A stretch of DNA of 64,000 nucleotides from Variovorax sp. CF079. Its GTDB lineage: Bacteria > Pseudomonadota > Gammaproteobacteria > Burkholderiales > Burkholderiaceae_C. The stretch spans positions 124,001 through 188,000 of the forward strand of contig NZ_FMZU01000015.1 in assembly GCF_900101545.1 (NCBI RefSeq), read 5' to 3'. The stretch's first letter is position 1; each line of letters starts with the position of its first letter. This document shows, one piece after another, positions 1 through 8,425 of the stretch. Under the pieces are notes generated by a model. The model did not search any database, had not been told where the DNA came from, and was given only the letters and a program-made list of their open reading frames with translations. A program made the position numbers and the translations under genes.

Positions 1-1
1 G

Positions 2-838
2 CAGAGCAGGCCCGACACCCGCTTCGGCCCCGCCGCCGAATTCGGCCGCAGCGAACTCACCGCGCTCTGGAATCGCGCCTACGAAAACTACTTCGTTCCG
101 ATCGCCTTCACCGAACCGCTCTTCGAGAGACATCTGCGGCGCGCGAGCGCCGACCTGGACCTTTCCAGGCTGCTCCTGATCGGCGACGCGCTCCATGGCC
201 TTTCGCTCGTGGGCCGCAGGCAGGAGCGCGCCTACTTGGCCGGCTTCGGCATCGCCGGCGCGCAGCGGGGCCGAGGGCTGGCAAGGGCGCTGCTCGAGGC
301 ACAGATCTCGGCCTTGTCGGACGCGGGGATGCGCGAAATCGTCCTCGAGGTCATCGAGCAGAACCCGGCCCGCATGCTGTACCGCAAGGCGGGCTTCGCG
401 GAGATTCGGCCCTTGGTGGTTCTGGAGGGAACACTTGCGCAAGGCCGCGCATCTGCCGGTATGGCGCTCGACGCTGCCGCCCTCGCATCCGCGCATGCGC
501 TGTGCAATGCGGACACACGTCCGACCTGGCGCCGCGAAATCCCCACGGTGCTGGGCGCCGTCGCGACCGAGGGGGCAGTAGCCCTCGGCGTGCAGCGGGA
601 CGCCGCCATCGTCGGCTACGCCGTCTATCTCGAAGGCAGCGAGAAAAGCGCGCTGCTCGATGCCGGCGCGCTCGACGAGGCCGCGGCTTCCGATCTGCTG
701 GACGCCCTCGCCTGCGCGCGCGTCGGCACGACATGGCGGCTGGTCGACGAGCCGCCGGACAGCGCCCTGTTTCGCGCGGCGACCGCGCGCGGGCTGGCAA
801 CCGGCATCCGTCAGGTGGAGATGCAACTCGCGCTCTGA
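2..838 (+). CDS. GNAT family N-acetyltransferase, 5' end outside window
   Basis: The open frame runs in from the left edge without a stop, so the start lies upstream. The visible 278 residues contain a typical acetyl-CoA binding segment, GIAGAQRGRGLARALLEA, followed by the late GNAT strand and helix ending in MLYRKAGFAEIRP. After this the protein continues for about 140 residues that resemble a second, degenerate GNAT lobe, so it may be a tandem-GNAT protein. The substrate cannot be told from sequence. The next gene starts 33 bases downstream on the same strand. An internal ATG at 209 would cut the first lobe and is not a likely start. Confidence 0.75.
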   Translation, partial: QSRPDTRFGPAAEFGRSELTALWNRAYENYFVPIAFTEPLFERHLRRASADLDLSRLLLIGDALHGLSLVGRRQERAYLAGFGIAGAQRGRGLARALLEAQISALSDAGMREIVLEVIEQNPARMLYRKAGFAEIRPLVVLEGTLAQGRASAGMALDAAALASAHALCNADTRPTWRREIPTVLGAVATEGAVALGVQRDAAIVGYAVYLEGSEKSALLDAGALDEAAASDLLDALACARVGTTWRLVDEPPDSALFRAATARGLATGIRQVEMQLAL

Positions 839-871
839 GAGAATGCCGCCCCTATCCCTGATCCCGCATCC

Positions 872-1651
872 ATGAATATCGTCGTCAACGAAGAACTAAG
901 AACCTATATCGACCCGTTGACCCCCGAGGAACACGAAGCGCTGGAGCGAAGCATCCTGGCCGAAGGCTGTCGCGATGCACTGGTGCTGTGGGGCGATGTC
1001 CTGGTAGACGGCCACAACCGCTACGGCATCTGCCAGAAGCACGGGCTGCCGTTCCAGACTGTGCAGAACACGCGCTTCCAATCCATCGAGGACGTGCACC
1101 TGTGGATGATCGACCAGCACCTGGGCCGACGCAGCGTCTCGGACTTCCTGCGAGGCGTGCTGGCGCTCAGAAAGAAGGAGATCGTGGCCGAACGGCAGGC
1201 CCGCACGCCGGCAGCGACCGCGCCGGCAGAGGTTCAGACCTCGGCAGACTCGTCCGCGCCGTTGAACAGCCGTGAAGCCGTCGCCAAGGCCGCGCGCATC
1301 AGCAGCAGCCAGGTGGTGATGATCGAGAAGATCCGCAAGCAGGCCGCGCCCGAGCTGGTGGCGGCCGTCAAGTCCGGCACGATCTCGATCAATGCCGCGG
1401 CGGCCGTGGCGAGCTTGCCGGCCGAAGAACAGGTGGCTGCCGCAATCGCCGGCAAGGATGAACTGAAGCAGGTCGCAAAGCGCGTCCGCGAGGCCAGGCG
1501 CAAGCCGCGCGAAGAATCGGCGCCATCCGACGACTCGGCAAAGCCCGATCTCGTGCAACGGCTGGAACAGCGCGTGGCCGAACTGACGGCCGAGAACGAA
1601 GACTTGCGCAGGCAAGTGGCCGATCTGCTGCAGGCGCAGCGGACGGGCTAG
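872..1651 (+). CDS. ParB-like nuclease-domain protein (plasmid partition/replication-like)
   Basis: This is a 259-residue protein. Residues 1-75 resemble the ParB/Srx N-terminal fold, with a DGHNRYGIC stretch at the place of the ParB nucleotide-binding box. Residues 100-210 are helical with an HTH-like part, and the tail (about 225-255) has leucine/valine heptads of a coiled coil. ParB-type domains bind DNA or CTP in partition and related systems. It stands alone, with no ParA neighbour, so a partition role is not supported and a DNA-binding regulator is as likely. A strong hairpin follows the stop. I rely on the domain pattern only; the biological role is unknown. Confidence 0.6.
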   Translation: MNIVVNEELRTYIDPLTPEEHEALERSILAEGCRDALVLWGDVLVDGHNRYGICQKHGLPFQTVQNTRFQSIEDVHLWMIDQHLGRRSVSDFLRGVLALRKKEIVAERQARTPAATAPAEVQTSADSSAPLNSREAVAKAARISSSQVVMIEKIRKQAAPELVAAVKSGTISINAAAAVASLPAEEQVAAAIAGKDELKQVAKRVREARRKPREESAPSDDSAKPDLVQRLEQRVAELTAENEDLRRQVADLLQAQRTG

Positions 1652-1653
1652 CC

Positions 1654-1688
1654 GAAAGGCTGGTGCCCCTCTGCTGCACCAGCCTTTC
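1654..1688 (+). terminator. Hairpin terminator after ParB-like gene
   Basis: A perfect 13-bp stem (1654-1666 with 1676-1688) and a 9-nt loop lie 2 bases after the stop of the ParB-like gene. The downstream T tract is weak (TTTCTGTT). It sits between convergent genes, so it may act in both directions. Confidence 0.7.
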
Positions 1689-1716
1689 TGTTACAGCGGA
1701 TTCACCCGCCCCGCTC

Positions 1717-3546
1717 TCACACCACCGGAGCGAGGAACGCGACCAGCTTGCCCGTGTTGGCGACGAAGTCGCTGGTCGAGATGCCCAGCGGCCGCTCGCG
1801 CGGCTGGTAGGGCTCGATCTCGGGCGGGGTGAGCGGGTCGTACGGCGAGGTGTCGTAGACGTCGCCCACGTGCTTGCTGCGGTAGGCGTCGCCCGTATAC
1901 GGCGTGGTGGGGCCGTTGCCGCGGAACGGGTTGGTGACGAACGCGATCGGCGAGAGCCAATAGTCCTTGTCGCCGAGCGCGTCGACCACCGCCTGTGCCT
2001 GCGCCTCGGTGACCGTCGGGCTGGTCATCGTCGCGCCCGCGAACAGGTCGGGGAAGTCGACTTCGCGCAGCGAGAAGTACTTCGGCAGGTCTCTCGGCCT
2101 GCTGACCTTCAGCGGCGACCCCGCAGTCATCTCGGCGATCGCGGCATCGCTCATCGACGCGAGCAGGTCGTAGGTTGCCTGAAGACTGCCGATGTTGACG
2201 CTGCGGCCCGCCGAGTAGTGGCTGAGCGTGGCGCGATGGTCGTGATCGAAGTAGTACGCACCGCTCCAGATGTTCGAGCCGTAGCGGTGGACAAAACGCG
2301 GCTGGTTCGTCCCCAGCTCGATGAAGGTGGGATGCGTGCGTCCGGCGAGCTGCGGGTTGTCGGCAATCATCTCGGGCGTCAGCTTGCAGCTGTTGAGCCA
2401 CGCGATCGCTTCCGGCACCCGCGCCAGGAACGTCCTGTCGCCGGTCAGCCGGAAGTAGTGGAACAGCTGCAGCACGTTGGTCTGCGTCGTGTGCGTCGCG
2501 AGCGAGCGCGGCTCGTAGGTGCGCGCGCCGGCCGGCGCCCCGGCCGGGCGGCCGTCGCGGTCCTCGGTCAGGTGCTGCAGCGCCCAGCCGGCCTGCGGCA
2601 CCGGCTGCTGCAGGCGCCGCAGGCATTGCATCGCGCGCTGCACCGGTTCGATCAAGCGGGTCTCGCCGAGTCCCACCACGCACATCAGCATGAACTTGAT
2701 GTTCTCGCCGGCCACGTCGTCGTTGAACGTGATCTGGCGCGTGTAGTCGCCGTCTTCCATGCCCTGGGTCGCGCCGGGCGGCAGCTGCTGCGGGTTGGGC
2801 AGCGGCATCGACGAGACCGAGCCCGGGAACGGCGGATAACGTTGCGGCCAGCCGCCGTCGGCGATGCCGCTGCTGAACTGCGCGCCGGTCACGAAGTCGA
2901 TCGCCTTGTACAGCGGGCCGCGGAAGCGCCGATCGCGCTTCTCGAGGTACATGCGCAGCAGGAACTGCGACGCCACCGCGGTGCCCGCGTCGTCGAAGGT
3001 CGCGTTGCCGTAGTAGTGCTGGAACTCCTCGAGCCGCCAGCCGTTGGCGCCGATCGTCTCGTACCAATGCTTGAGCGAGGCCTCGCCGGCGAAGTCATGG
3101 ATGTAGTTCCAGCCGCCGGCCGGATGCTGCGCCGCAATCAGCGCAAGCGCGGTGCGCTCGGCGGCCTTGTAGAAGAGCTCGTCGCCGGTCGCGTGGTAGG
3201 CGTCTAGGAAGGCGTGGCCGGCCGAAGGCGTGCCGGGCGGCTGGATCCAGCACATGGTGCGCTTGGCCTCCATCTCGCCCCAGCTGACCGACAGGTCGGG
3301 CAGGTAGGCCCAGACGTAGCCGCCTCGGTAAGACACTTCTTCGTCCATGAAGCGGACCGCTTGCCGCAGCGCCGAGCGGACGCGCTTGCGGAACTTGTCT
3401 GCGGCATCAGGTTTCTCGTCCGCGACAGCGTCGGGTTTCGAGCTCCCGGCGCTGGCAAGGGCTGGGGCCCCGCCATCGCCGCCGCCACCGCAGGCGGCCA
3501 GGGCCAGCGGGCTGAGTCCGGACATCACGAATTTTCTGCGTTTCAT
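1717..3546 (-). CDS. Pectate lyase-like secreted lipoprotein (PL10-like)
   Basis: The protein has 609 residues. It starts with a twin-arginine-like lipoprotein leader: KRRKF, a hydrophobic run, then lipobox LAAC at about residue 19 and a glycine tract. The body carries segments typical of family 10 pectate lyases: HPAGGWNYIHDF, GGWPQRYPPFPG and QITFNDDVAGENIKFM, separated as expected for an alpha/alpha toroid fold. Such enzymes cut polygalacturonate by beta-elimination outside the cell. It is monocistronic and convergent with the ParB-like gene. The family call is fairly firm; pectin as real substrate is inference. An antisense ORF of 514 codons across it is a high-GC shadow. Confidence 0.7.
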   Translation of the reverse strand: MKRRKFVMSGLSPLALAACGGGGDGGAPALASAGSSKPDAVADEKPDAADKFRKRVRSALRQAVRFMDEEVSYRGGYVWAYLPDLSVSWGEMEAKRTMCWIQPPGTPSAGHAFLDAYHATGDELFYKAAERTALALIAAQHPAGGWNYIHDFAGEASLKHWYETIGANGWRLEEFQHYYGNATFDDAGTAVASQFLLRMYLEKRDRRFRGPLYKAIDFVTGAQFSSGIADGGWPQRYPPFPGSVSSMPLPNPQQLPPGATQGMEDGDYTRQITFNDDVAGENIKFMLMCVVGLGETRLIEPVQRAMQCLRRLQQPVPQAGWALQHLTEDRDGRPAGAPAGARTYEPRSLATHTTQTNVLQLFHYFRLTGDRTFLARVPEAIAWLNSCKLTPEMIADNPQLAGRTHPTFIELGTNQPRFVHRYGSNIWSGAYYFDHDHRATLSHYSAGRSVNIGSLQATYDLLASMSDAAIAEMTAGSPLKVSRPRDLPKYFSLREVDFPDLFAGATMTSPTVTEAQAQAVVDALGDKDYWLSPIAFVTNPFRGNGPTTPYTGDAYRSKHVGDVYDTSPYDPLTPPEIEPYQPRERPLGISTSDFVANTGKLVAFLAPVV

Positions 3547-4008
3547 CGCTGCTCCTCAAAAGGTGGATTCGCCCACCTCCGGTAACACCGGGGGAATCTC
3601 ATGCCCTGGTGGCCGGGGATCGGGCCGTGGACGAGACCCGGCCGGGCGGCGAGCGCACGGCACGGTTTCGACGGCATGTGCGCCGGAACGCCTGGTTGTC
3701 ATGATTCTTGGCGCCACGGTGCAGCATGTCGTCGGTCATCGTATGACTTGAACTTCCGGTCAGGACTGGTGGAAACCATGACTGGCACAGTACGCCCGCC
3801 ACTGAAGTGCAATCAACGGCTGCGGATCAGGTCCGTCTGCACACCTATGACATCAGACGACATAGACGTGTGATACGCCATCGCGCTGCCGCCGTGTCGA
3901 CCGAGGTCCTGCGGGTTTCCCCTATTTTTTAGTTATCTATGAAAACTATATTGATTATTTGAAATAACGTTATAGCTACCCAGGTCCACCCCGGGCCAGG
4001 AGTCCAAG
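3547..4008. other. Gene-free stretch with AT-rich core
   Basis: About 460 bases without a convincing gene. It contains an operator-like inverted repeat (3840-3872) and an AT-rich block (3921-3976) that contrasts with the GC-rich surroundings. Short open frames here show no recognisable protein. A Shine-Dalgarno-like CCAGGAG and ATG at 4009 open a 37-codon frame that ends where the tannase remnant begins in another frame, which may be the relic start of that gene. Confidence 0.5.
3840..3872. promoter_or_regulatory. Operator-like inverted repeat
   Basis: The arms CACAC..CTATG and CATAG..GTGTG face each other across an 11-nt spacer (CTATG 3845-3849, CATAG 3861-3865; outer arms 3840-3844 and 3868-3872). 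This looks like a dimeric repressor or activator site. The cognate regulator is not identifiable, and the gene it may have served appears to be the decayed tannase downstream. Confidence 0.35.
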
Positions 4009-4091
4009 ATGCTCGCCCCGTCGGCATTGAAGACGAGCCCCGTTTTCCCGGTCACATCGATGGCCCACGAACGGCCTCACCTCAGAGGGCC

Positions 4092-4995
4092 GTGCGGTCC
4101 GCCTTCACGCAAGCGGAGATGAACACGGTGGCCAACTCGGTGCTCGCGCGTTGCGACGCACTGGACGGAGCGGCGGACGGGATGGTCGCGGACGTCCAGA
4201 TGTGCAAACAGGCATTCGATCTGGCCACCGCCGTACCCACATGCGGCGGCGTGCGCGACGGCAGCTGCCTCACGGCCGCGCAAAAGAGCGTGCTCGACAA
4301 CGTCTTCTCCGGCGCGAGGAACAGCGCGGGCACGGCGATCTACAGCAGCTTTCCCTACGATGCCGGCATCAACCGTGCCGATTGGCGCCAGTGGGAGTTC
4401 TCCAATTCGCAAAGCCTGGATACCGCTGCGGTCGGCTTCGTTTTCAGCACCCCGCCGCTGGGACCGAGCCGCCCGTCCGGCATCGATTTCGCGCTCGGAT
4501 TCAGCATGGACATCGATGCGCCGAGCATCTTCGCGAGCACTGCGCTCTACACCGAGTCATCGATGTCCTTCATGACGCCGCCGAACCCGAGCAACGTTTC
4601 CGCGCTTCGCGACCGCGGCAGCAAGCTCATCGTCTATCACGGCACCAGCGATGCGGTGTTCTCGTCCGACGACACGACAAGTTGGTACGAGCAATTGCGC
4701 GCGGCGAACGGCGGCGATGCAGCTTTGCTCGCTTCTTTCCGGTGCCCGGCATGAATCATTGCGGGCGCGGCCCGACCAGTTCGACATGCTGACGCCGCTC
4801 GTCGCATGGGTGGAACAGGGCAAGGCGCCTACGGCGATCATTGCCGCGGCTCGCGGGGCGGGCACCAATGTGGTCAACACCGAATTGCCTGCCGACTGGT
4901 CGGCCGATCGCACGCGGCCGCTGTGCCCGTATCCAAAAACGGCGGCCTACGTAGGCGACAGCATCGAATCGGCCTCCAGCTTCGCGTGCCGATAG
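4092..4995 (+). pseudogene. Tannase/feruloyl esterase family remnant, truncated and frameshifted
   Basis: The remnant encodes only the C-terminal half of a tannase-family serine esterase. Frame one (to about 4720) carries AFTQAEM, the cysteine-rich middle and YHGTSDAVFS with the catalytic Asp. The frame then shifts near 4683-4724 to FARFFPVPGMNHCGRGP, which holds the catalytic His, and shifts again near 4770 to DQFDMLTPLVAWVE, ending at 4995 with the usual CPYPKTAAY tail. The N-terminal part with the GxSxG nucleophile is absent upstream. Two frameshifts plus the missing half make it non-functional. The intact family hydrolyses gallate or ferulate esters and is usually exported. Confidence 0.8.
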
Positions 4996-5014
4996 CAGCC
5001 GGTGCGCACCTGGC

Positions 5015-5102
5015 CGGCGGAGAGTGTGAGATTCGAACTCACGGACGGTTGCCCGTCGGCAGTTTTCAAGACTGCTGGTTTAAACCACTCACCCAACTCT
5101 CC
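5015..5102 (-). tRNA. tRNA-Ser (TGA anticodon)
   Basis: The acceptor stem GGAGAGT (5096-5102) pairs with ACTCTCC (5019-5025). The anticodon loop CTTGAAA gives TGA, a long variable arm typical of serine tRNAs follows, and the T-loop GTTCGAATC is intact. The 3' end reads CCG rather than an encoded CCA, so CCA is probably added after transcription. Confidence 0.9.
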
Positions 5103-5141
5103 GGGACTGTCTTCGCTTTGCGCGAAGGCGTGCGGGCGATT

Positions 5142-5822
5142 TTAGTCGCCGGGCGGAGTCGGGGCCCACCCGCGCATCACCAGGTCCACAATGCCCGTGG
5201 CCCAGGCGCGGCGCTCTTCGGGGCCTGCGAGCGGCTTCGAGATGAAGAAGCGCACGCCGCCAAAGGCCAGCGTCGAAAGCTGCACCGCCGCCAGTTCGGC
5301 AGAAGGCACGTGCAGCTTTCCGGTGCGGTGCGCCTCGGCCAGGTACTCGACCACCGGTGCGAGCACGTAGCTGTTCTCGGCATAGAGCGACTTCGCGAGT
5401 TCAGGAAAGCGCACGGCCTCCGCGATCACCAGGCGCAGCAGGGCCAGCGTCTTCGGCTCGGTGGCGCCGAGGTACATGCGTTCGACCAGGTCGAGCAGGA
5501 TCTCCCTTTCGTCGGCACCGTGCCGCACGAGAGTGGCCTGCATGGTGTCGCGGGCACTGCTGACCGCACGGTGCACGACCTCCCGAAACAAGGCCTCCTT
5601 GTTCTCGAACTGGCGGTAGATGGTGATCTTGGCGACGCCCGCATCGCGCGCGATGGCCTCGATGCTGGTCGCCGCGTAGCCGTTCTCGAGAAAAGACTTC
5701 AATGCAGCAGCGAGGAAGGACTCGCGCAGGGCCGCCGCCTGCTCTGGACTGGGTCGTCCACGCGACCTGCGCTGGGTTTCATCCGGGAGCATTCGGTTCG
5801 GCATGGTTTTCCGCTCACGCAT
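5142..5822 (-). CDS. TetR family transcriptional regulator
   Basis: A 226-residue protein with an N-terminal TetR HTH: SFLENGYAATSIEAIARDAG followed by VAKITIYRQFENKEALF (about residues 43-80). The C-terminal ligand domain is of the larger AcrR/TetR_C type and its ligand is unknown. The start at 5822 overlaps the hemW stop by 8 bases; a second ATG at 5804 is equally possible. It is the last gene of a leftward operon led by the kinase, which is an odd place for a local repressor, so it may act elsewhere. A basic, proline-rich stretch (about 12-27) precedes the HTH. Confidence 0.85.
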   Translation of the reverse strand: MRERKTMPNRMLPDETQRRSRGRPSPEQAAALRESFLAAALKSFLENGYAATSIEAIARDAGVAKITIYRQFENKEALFREVVHRAVSSARDTMQATLVRHGADEREILLDLVERMYLGATEPKTLALLRLVIAEAVRFPELAKSLYAENSYVLAPVVEYLAEAHRTGKLHVPSAELAAVQLSTLAFGGVRFFISKPLAGPEERRAWATGIVDLVMRGWAPTPPGD

Positions 5823-7074
5823 CCGGCAGGAAGATGGCCTGCAGATCGCTCAGGAAGTCGAAGCCGCGCGCCGTCGGCCAGACGCGCGCGAGGTCACGCT
5901 CGATCAGGCCTTTGCGCTCGGCTTCCTCGAGCCCGCGCTGAATGGCGGTGATGGCCAGCCCGGTGCGTTCGCCGAACTGCGCCAGCGTGAAGCCCTCCTT
6001 GAGGCGCAGGGCGTTGAGCATGAATTCGAAGGGCAGCTCGGCAAGGCCGACCTCGTCGCTCTGCGCGACGGCCTGGCCGGCGAGCGCATTGTCCATGTAG
6101 AGACGCGGCTCCCGGAAGCGGACCTGCCGTACCACGCGGTGCGCAAAACTCAGCTTGCTGTGCGCGCCGGCGCCGATGCCGAGGTAGTCGCCGAACTGCC
6201 AGTAGTTGAGGTTGTGCGCGCAATGGTGACCCACGCGCGCATAGGCCGATATCTCGTAGCGGTTGAGACCATTCTGCGCGGTGCGCTCGGTGATGCGGTC
6301 GAGCATCGCGTAGGCGGCATCGTCTTCCGGCACCACCGGCGGAAACTTGGCGAAGTAGGTGTTGGGCTCGATGGTCAGGTGATAGACCGACAGATGCGGC
6401 GGCGCCAGCGCCAGCGCCTGATCGAGGTCCGCGTCGAGGCCCTCCAGGGTCTGGCCCGGCAGCGCGTACATCAGGTCGAGATTGAAGGTGTCGAAGGCCA
6501 TCGCTGCCTCCTCGACCGCCGCGATGGCCTGCGCGCGGTCGTGCACGCGGCCGAGCGCCTTCAGGTGCTCGTCGTTGAAGCTCTGCACGCCGACCGACAG
6601 CCGCGTGACGCCGGCCGCCCGGTAGGCCCGGAAGCGATCGCGCTCGAAGGTGCCGGGGTTGGCCTCCAGCGTGATCTCGCAGTCGGGCGCGAGCTTGAGC
6701 CGGGCACGCAGGTCGCCGAGCAGGCGGTCGATGGCGGCCGGCGAGAACAAGCTGGGCGTGCCGCCGCCGATGAAGATGGTGTGCACGCTGCGGCCCCAGA
6801 TCAGGGGCAGAGCGGCGTCGAGGTCCGCGATCAGCGCATCGAGATAGCGTTGCTCCGGCAATGCGTCGCCATCGCCGCCGCGCCACTCGTGCGAGTTGAA
6901 GTCGCAGTAAGGGCACTTGCGCAGGCACCAGGGCAGATGGACGTAGAGCGACAGCGGCGGCAGCGCCGACAGCTGCAGCGGCCCCGGCCGCATCAGGTGC
7001 AGCACGTCGTTGGCATGAGCCACACCACCGGCGCGCTCCTGCGCGTTGCTGGTGATCGGGACGACGAGGCTCAC
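5815..7074 (-). CDS. hemW: Radical SAM protein HemW, haem chaperone (CPO III-like)
   Basis: The 419-residue protein carries the radical SAM cluster motif C-x3-C-x2-C in PWCLRKCPYCDFNSH at about residues 44-58, then GGGTPSLF and LEANPGTF, all typical of HemW. This family resembles oxygen-independent coproporphyrinogen oxidase but is thought to hand haem to acceptors rather than make it. The chosen start is GTG at 7074, overlapping the rdgB stop by 4 bases (GTGA). Longer frames upstream would run through rdgB and are shadows. The family is usually 375-400 residues, so a slightly later start is possible. Confidence 0.9.
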   Translation of the reverse strand: MSLVVPITSNAQERAGGVAHANDVLHLMRPGPLQLSALPPLSLYVHLPWCLRKCPYCDFNSHEWRGGDGDALPEQRYLDALIADLDAALPLIWGRSVHTIFIGGGTPSLFSPAAIDRLLGDLRARLKLAPDCEITLEANPGTFERDRFRAYRAAGVTRLSVGVQSFNDEHLKALGRVHDRAQAIAAVEEAAMAFDTFNLDLMYALPGQTLEGLDADLDQALALAPPHLSVYHLTIEPNTYFAKFPPVVPEDDAAYAMLDRITERTAQNGLNRYEISAYARVGHHCAHNLNYWQFGDYLGIGAGAHSKLSFAHRVVRQVRFREPRLYMDNALAGQAVAQSDEVGLAELPFEFMLNALRLKEGFTLAQFGERTGLAITAIQRGLEEAERKGLIERDLARVWPTARGFDFLSDLQAIFLPDA

Positions 7075-7670
7075 AGCCAGCGCTCCCGCATCAAGGCCAG
7101 CATCGCGCGCGCTGCCTGGCCGCGATGGCTGTTGGCGTTCTTCACTTCGGTCGGCAACTGGGCGAAGGTCTTGCCGAACTGCGGCAGCCACATGACTGGA
7201 TCGAAACCGAAGCCGTTGTCGCCGATGGGCTCGCGCGTGATCTCGCCCGCGGCGCGACCCACCGCGATCAAGGGTTCGGGATCGTCGGCGCGGCGCAGCG
7301 CAACCAGCGTGCTGACGAGCGCGGCGCGGCGGTCGGCGACGCCGGCCATCTGCTCGAGCAGCGCGCGCACGTTGTTCGCGTCGCCCTTCTCGTAGCCGAA
7401 CTGGGTGGCGTAGTAGGCGGTGGCCACGCCGGGCAGCCCGCCGAATGCCTCGACGCAAAGGCCCGCATCGTCCGCGATGGCCGGCAGGCCGGTCGCTGCC
7501 GAGGCGTGGCGCGCCTTGGCCAGCGCGTTCTCGACGAAGGTGAGAAAGGGTTCCTCGGCCTCGCCGACCTGGAGTTCAGACTGCCGCACCAGCTCGACGC
7601 CGAGCGGCGCAAACAAGGCCTGCAGCTCGGCGAGCTTGCCGGCGTTGTTGGAGGCCAGAACCAGCTTCAT
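7071..7670 (-). CDS. rdgB: XTP/dITP diphosphatase (non-canonical purine NTP pyrophosphatase)
   Basis: The 199-residue protein is full length for RdgB/HAM1. It begins with the signature MKLVLASNNAGKLAEL that binds the nucleotide phosphates and has IADDAGLCVEAFGGLPG, containing the catalytic acidic residues. It hydrolyses ITP, dITP and XTP to monophosphates, keeping deaminated purines out of DNA and RNA. It overlaps rph by 4 bases upstream and hemW by 4 bases downstream, so translation is probably coupled. Confidence 0.95.
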   Translation of the reverse strand: MKLVLASNNAGKLAELQALFAPLGVELVRQSELQVGEAEEPFLTFVENALAKARHASAATGLPAIADDAGLCVEAFGGLPGVATAYYATQFGYEKGDANNVRALLEQMAGVADRRAALVSTLVALRRADDPEPLIAVGRAAGEITREPIGDNGFGFDPVMWLPQFGKTFAQLPTEVKNANSHRGQAARAMLALMRERWL

Positions 7671-8398
7671 CCGTTCGACAATGCCTGCGCCTGCAGCCTA
7701 GTCAATTCGGCGATACCCTTTTCGGCCAGCACCAGCAGCGCATTCATCTCTTCGCGCGAGAAGGCCGCTCCTTCGGCCGTGCCCTGCACTTCGACGAAAT
7801 GGCCGGCGCCGGTCATCACCACGTTCATGTCGGTGTCGCAGGCCGAGTCTTCGATGTATTCGAGATCCAGCAAGGGCGTGCCCTGCACGATGCCGACGGA
7901 GACCGCGGCCACGTGGCCGCGAATGGGCGAGGCCGCGATCTTGCCCGCGGCCAGCAGCTTGTCGACTGCATCCTGCGCCGCCACGAAGGCGCCGGTGATC
8001 GCGGCCGTGCGCGTACCGCCGTCGGCCTGCAGCACATCGCAGTCGAGATGGATCGTGCGCTCCCCCAGCGCGGCCAGATCGAACACGGCGCGCATGGAGC
8101 GGCCGATGAGGCGCTGGATTTCCTGCGTGCGGCCGCTCTGCTTGCCGCGCGCCGCTTCTCGATCGCTGCGCGTATGCGTGGCGCGCGGCAGCATGCCGTA
8201 CTCGGCCGTGACCCAGCCCTCGCCGCTGCCGCGCTTGTGCGGCGGCACCTTTTCCTCGACCGAGGCGGTGCACAACACGCGCGTCTGGCCGAACTCGATC
8301 AGCACCGAGCCCTCGGCGTGAATCGTGAAACCGCGCGTGACGCGCACGGGGCGCAACTGGTCGGCGGCACGGCCGCCGCTTCGTACGAAAACTGTCAT
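7667..8398 (-). CDS. rph: Ribonuclease PH
   Basis: A 243-residue protein of the normal RNase PH length. It shows the family order: SGGRAADQLRPV at the N-terminus, SVEEKVPPHKRGSGEGWVTAEYGMLPRAT, and the phosphate-binding RGKQSGRTQEIQRLIGRSMR region. It trims 3' ends of tRNA precursors by phosphorolysis and contributes to rRNA decay. It lies 27 bases after the phosphatase gene and overlaps rdgB, a pairing common in Proteobacteria. Confidence 0.95.
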   Translation of the reverse strand: MTVFVRSGGRAADQLRPVRVTRGFTIHAEGSVLIEFGQTRVLCTASVEEKVPPHKRGSGEGWVTAEYGMLPRATHTRSDREAARGKQSGRTQEIQRLIGRSMRAVFDLAALGERTIHLDCDVLQADGGTRTAAITGAFVAAQDAVDKLLAAGKIAASPIRGHVAAVSVGIVQGTPLLDLEYIEDSACDTDMNVVMTGAGHFVEVQGTAEGAAFSREEMNALLVLAEKGIAELTRLQAQALSNG

Positions 8399-8425
8399 GT
8401 GGAGCGAAAAAAGAAGGAAGAAAAA

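Noticed and set aside
1663..3207. 514-codon open frame opposite the pectate lyase-like gene
   Set aside because: The translation is Arg/Val/Gly-rich with no domain; the minus frame has a lipoprotein leader and family motifs. GC-rich third positions keep the antisense frame open.
5018..5102. tRNA-Ser as attachment site for an island containing the tannase remnant
   Set aside because: I found no second copy of the tRNA-Ser 3' end and no integrase, so there is no support beyond adjacency.
5803..7395. 530-codon open frame opposite hemW
   Set aside because: hemW carries the radical SAM motifs; the antisense product has no recognisable feature.
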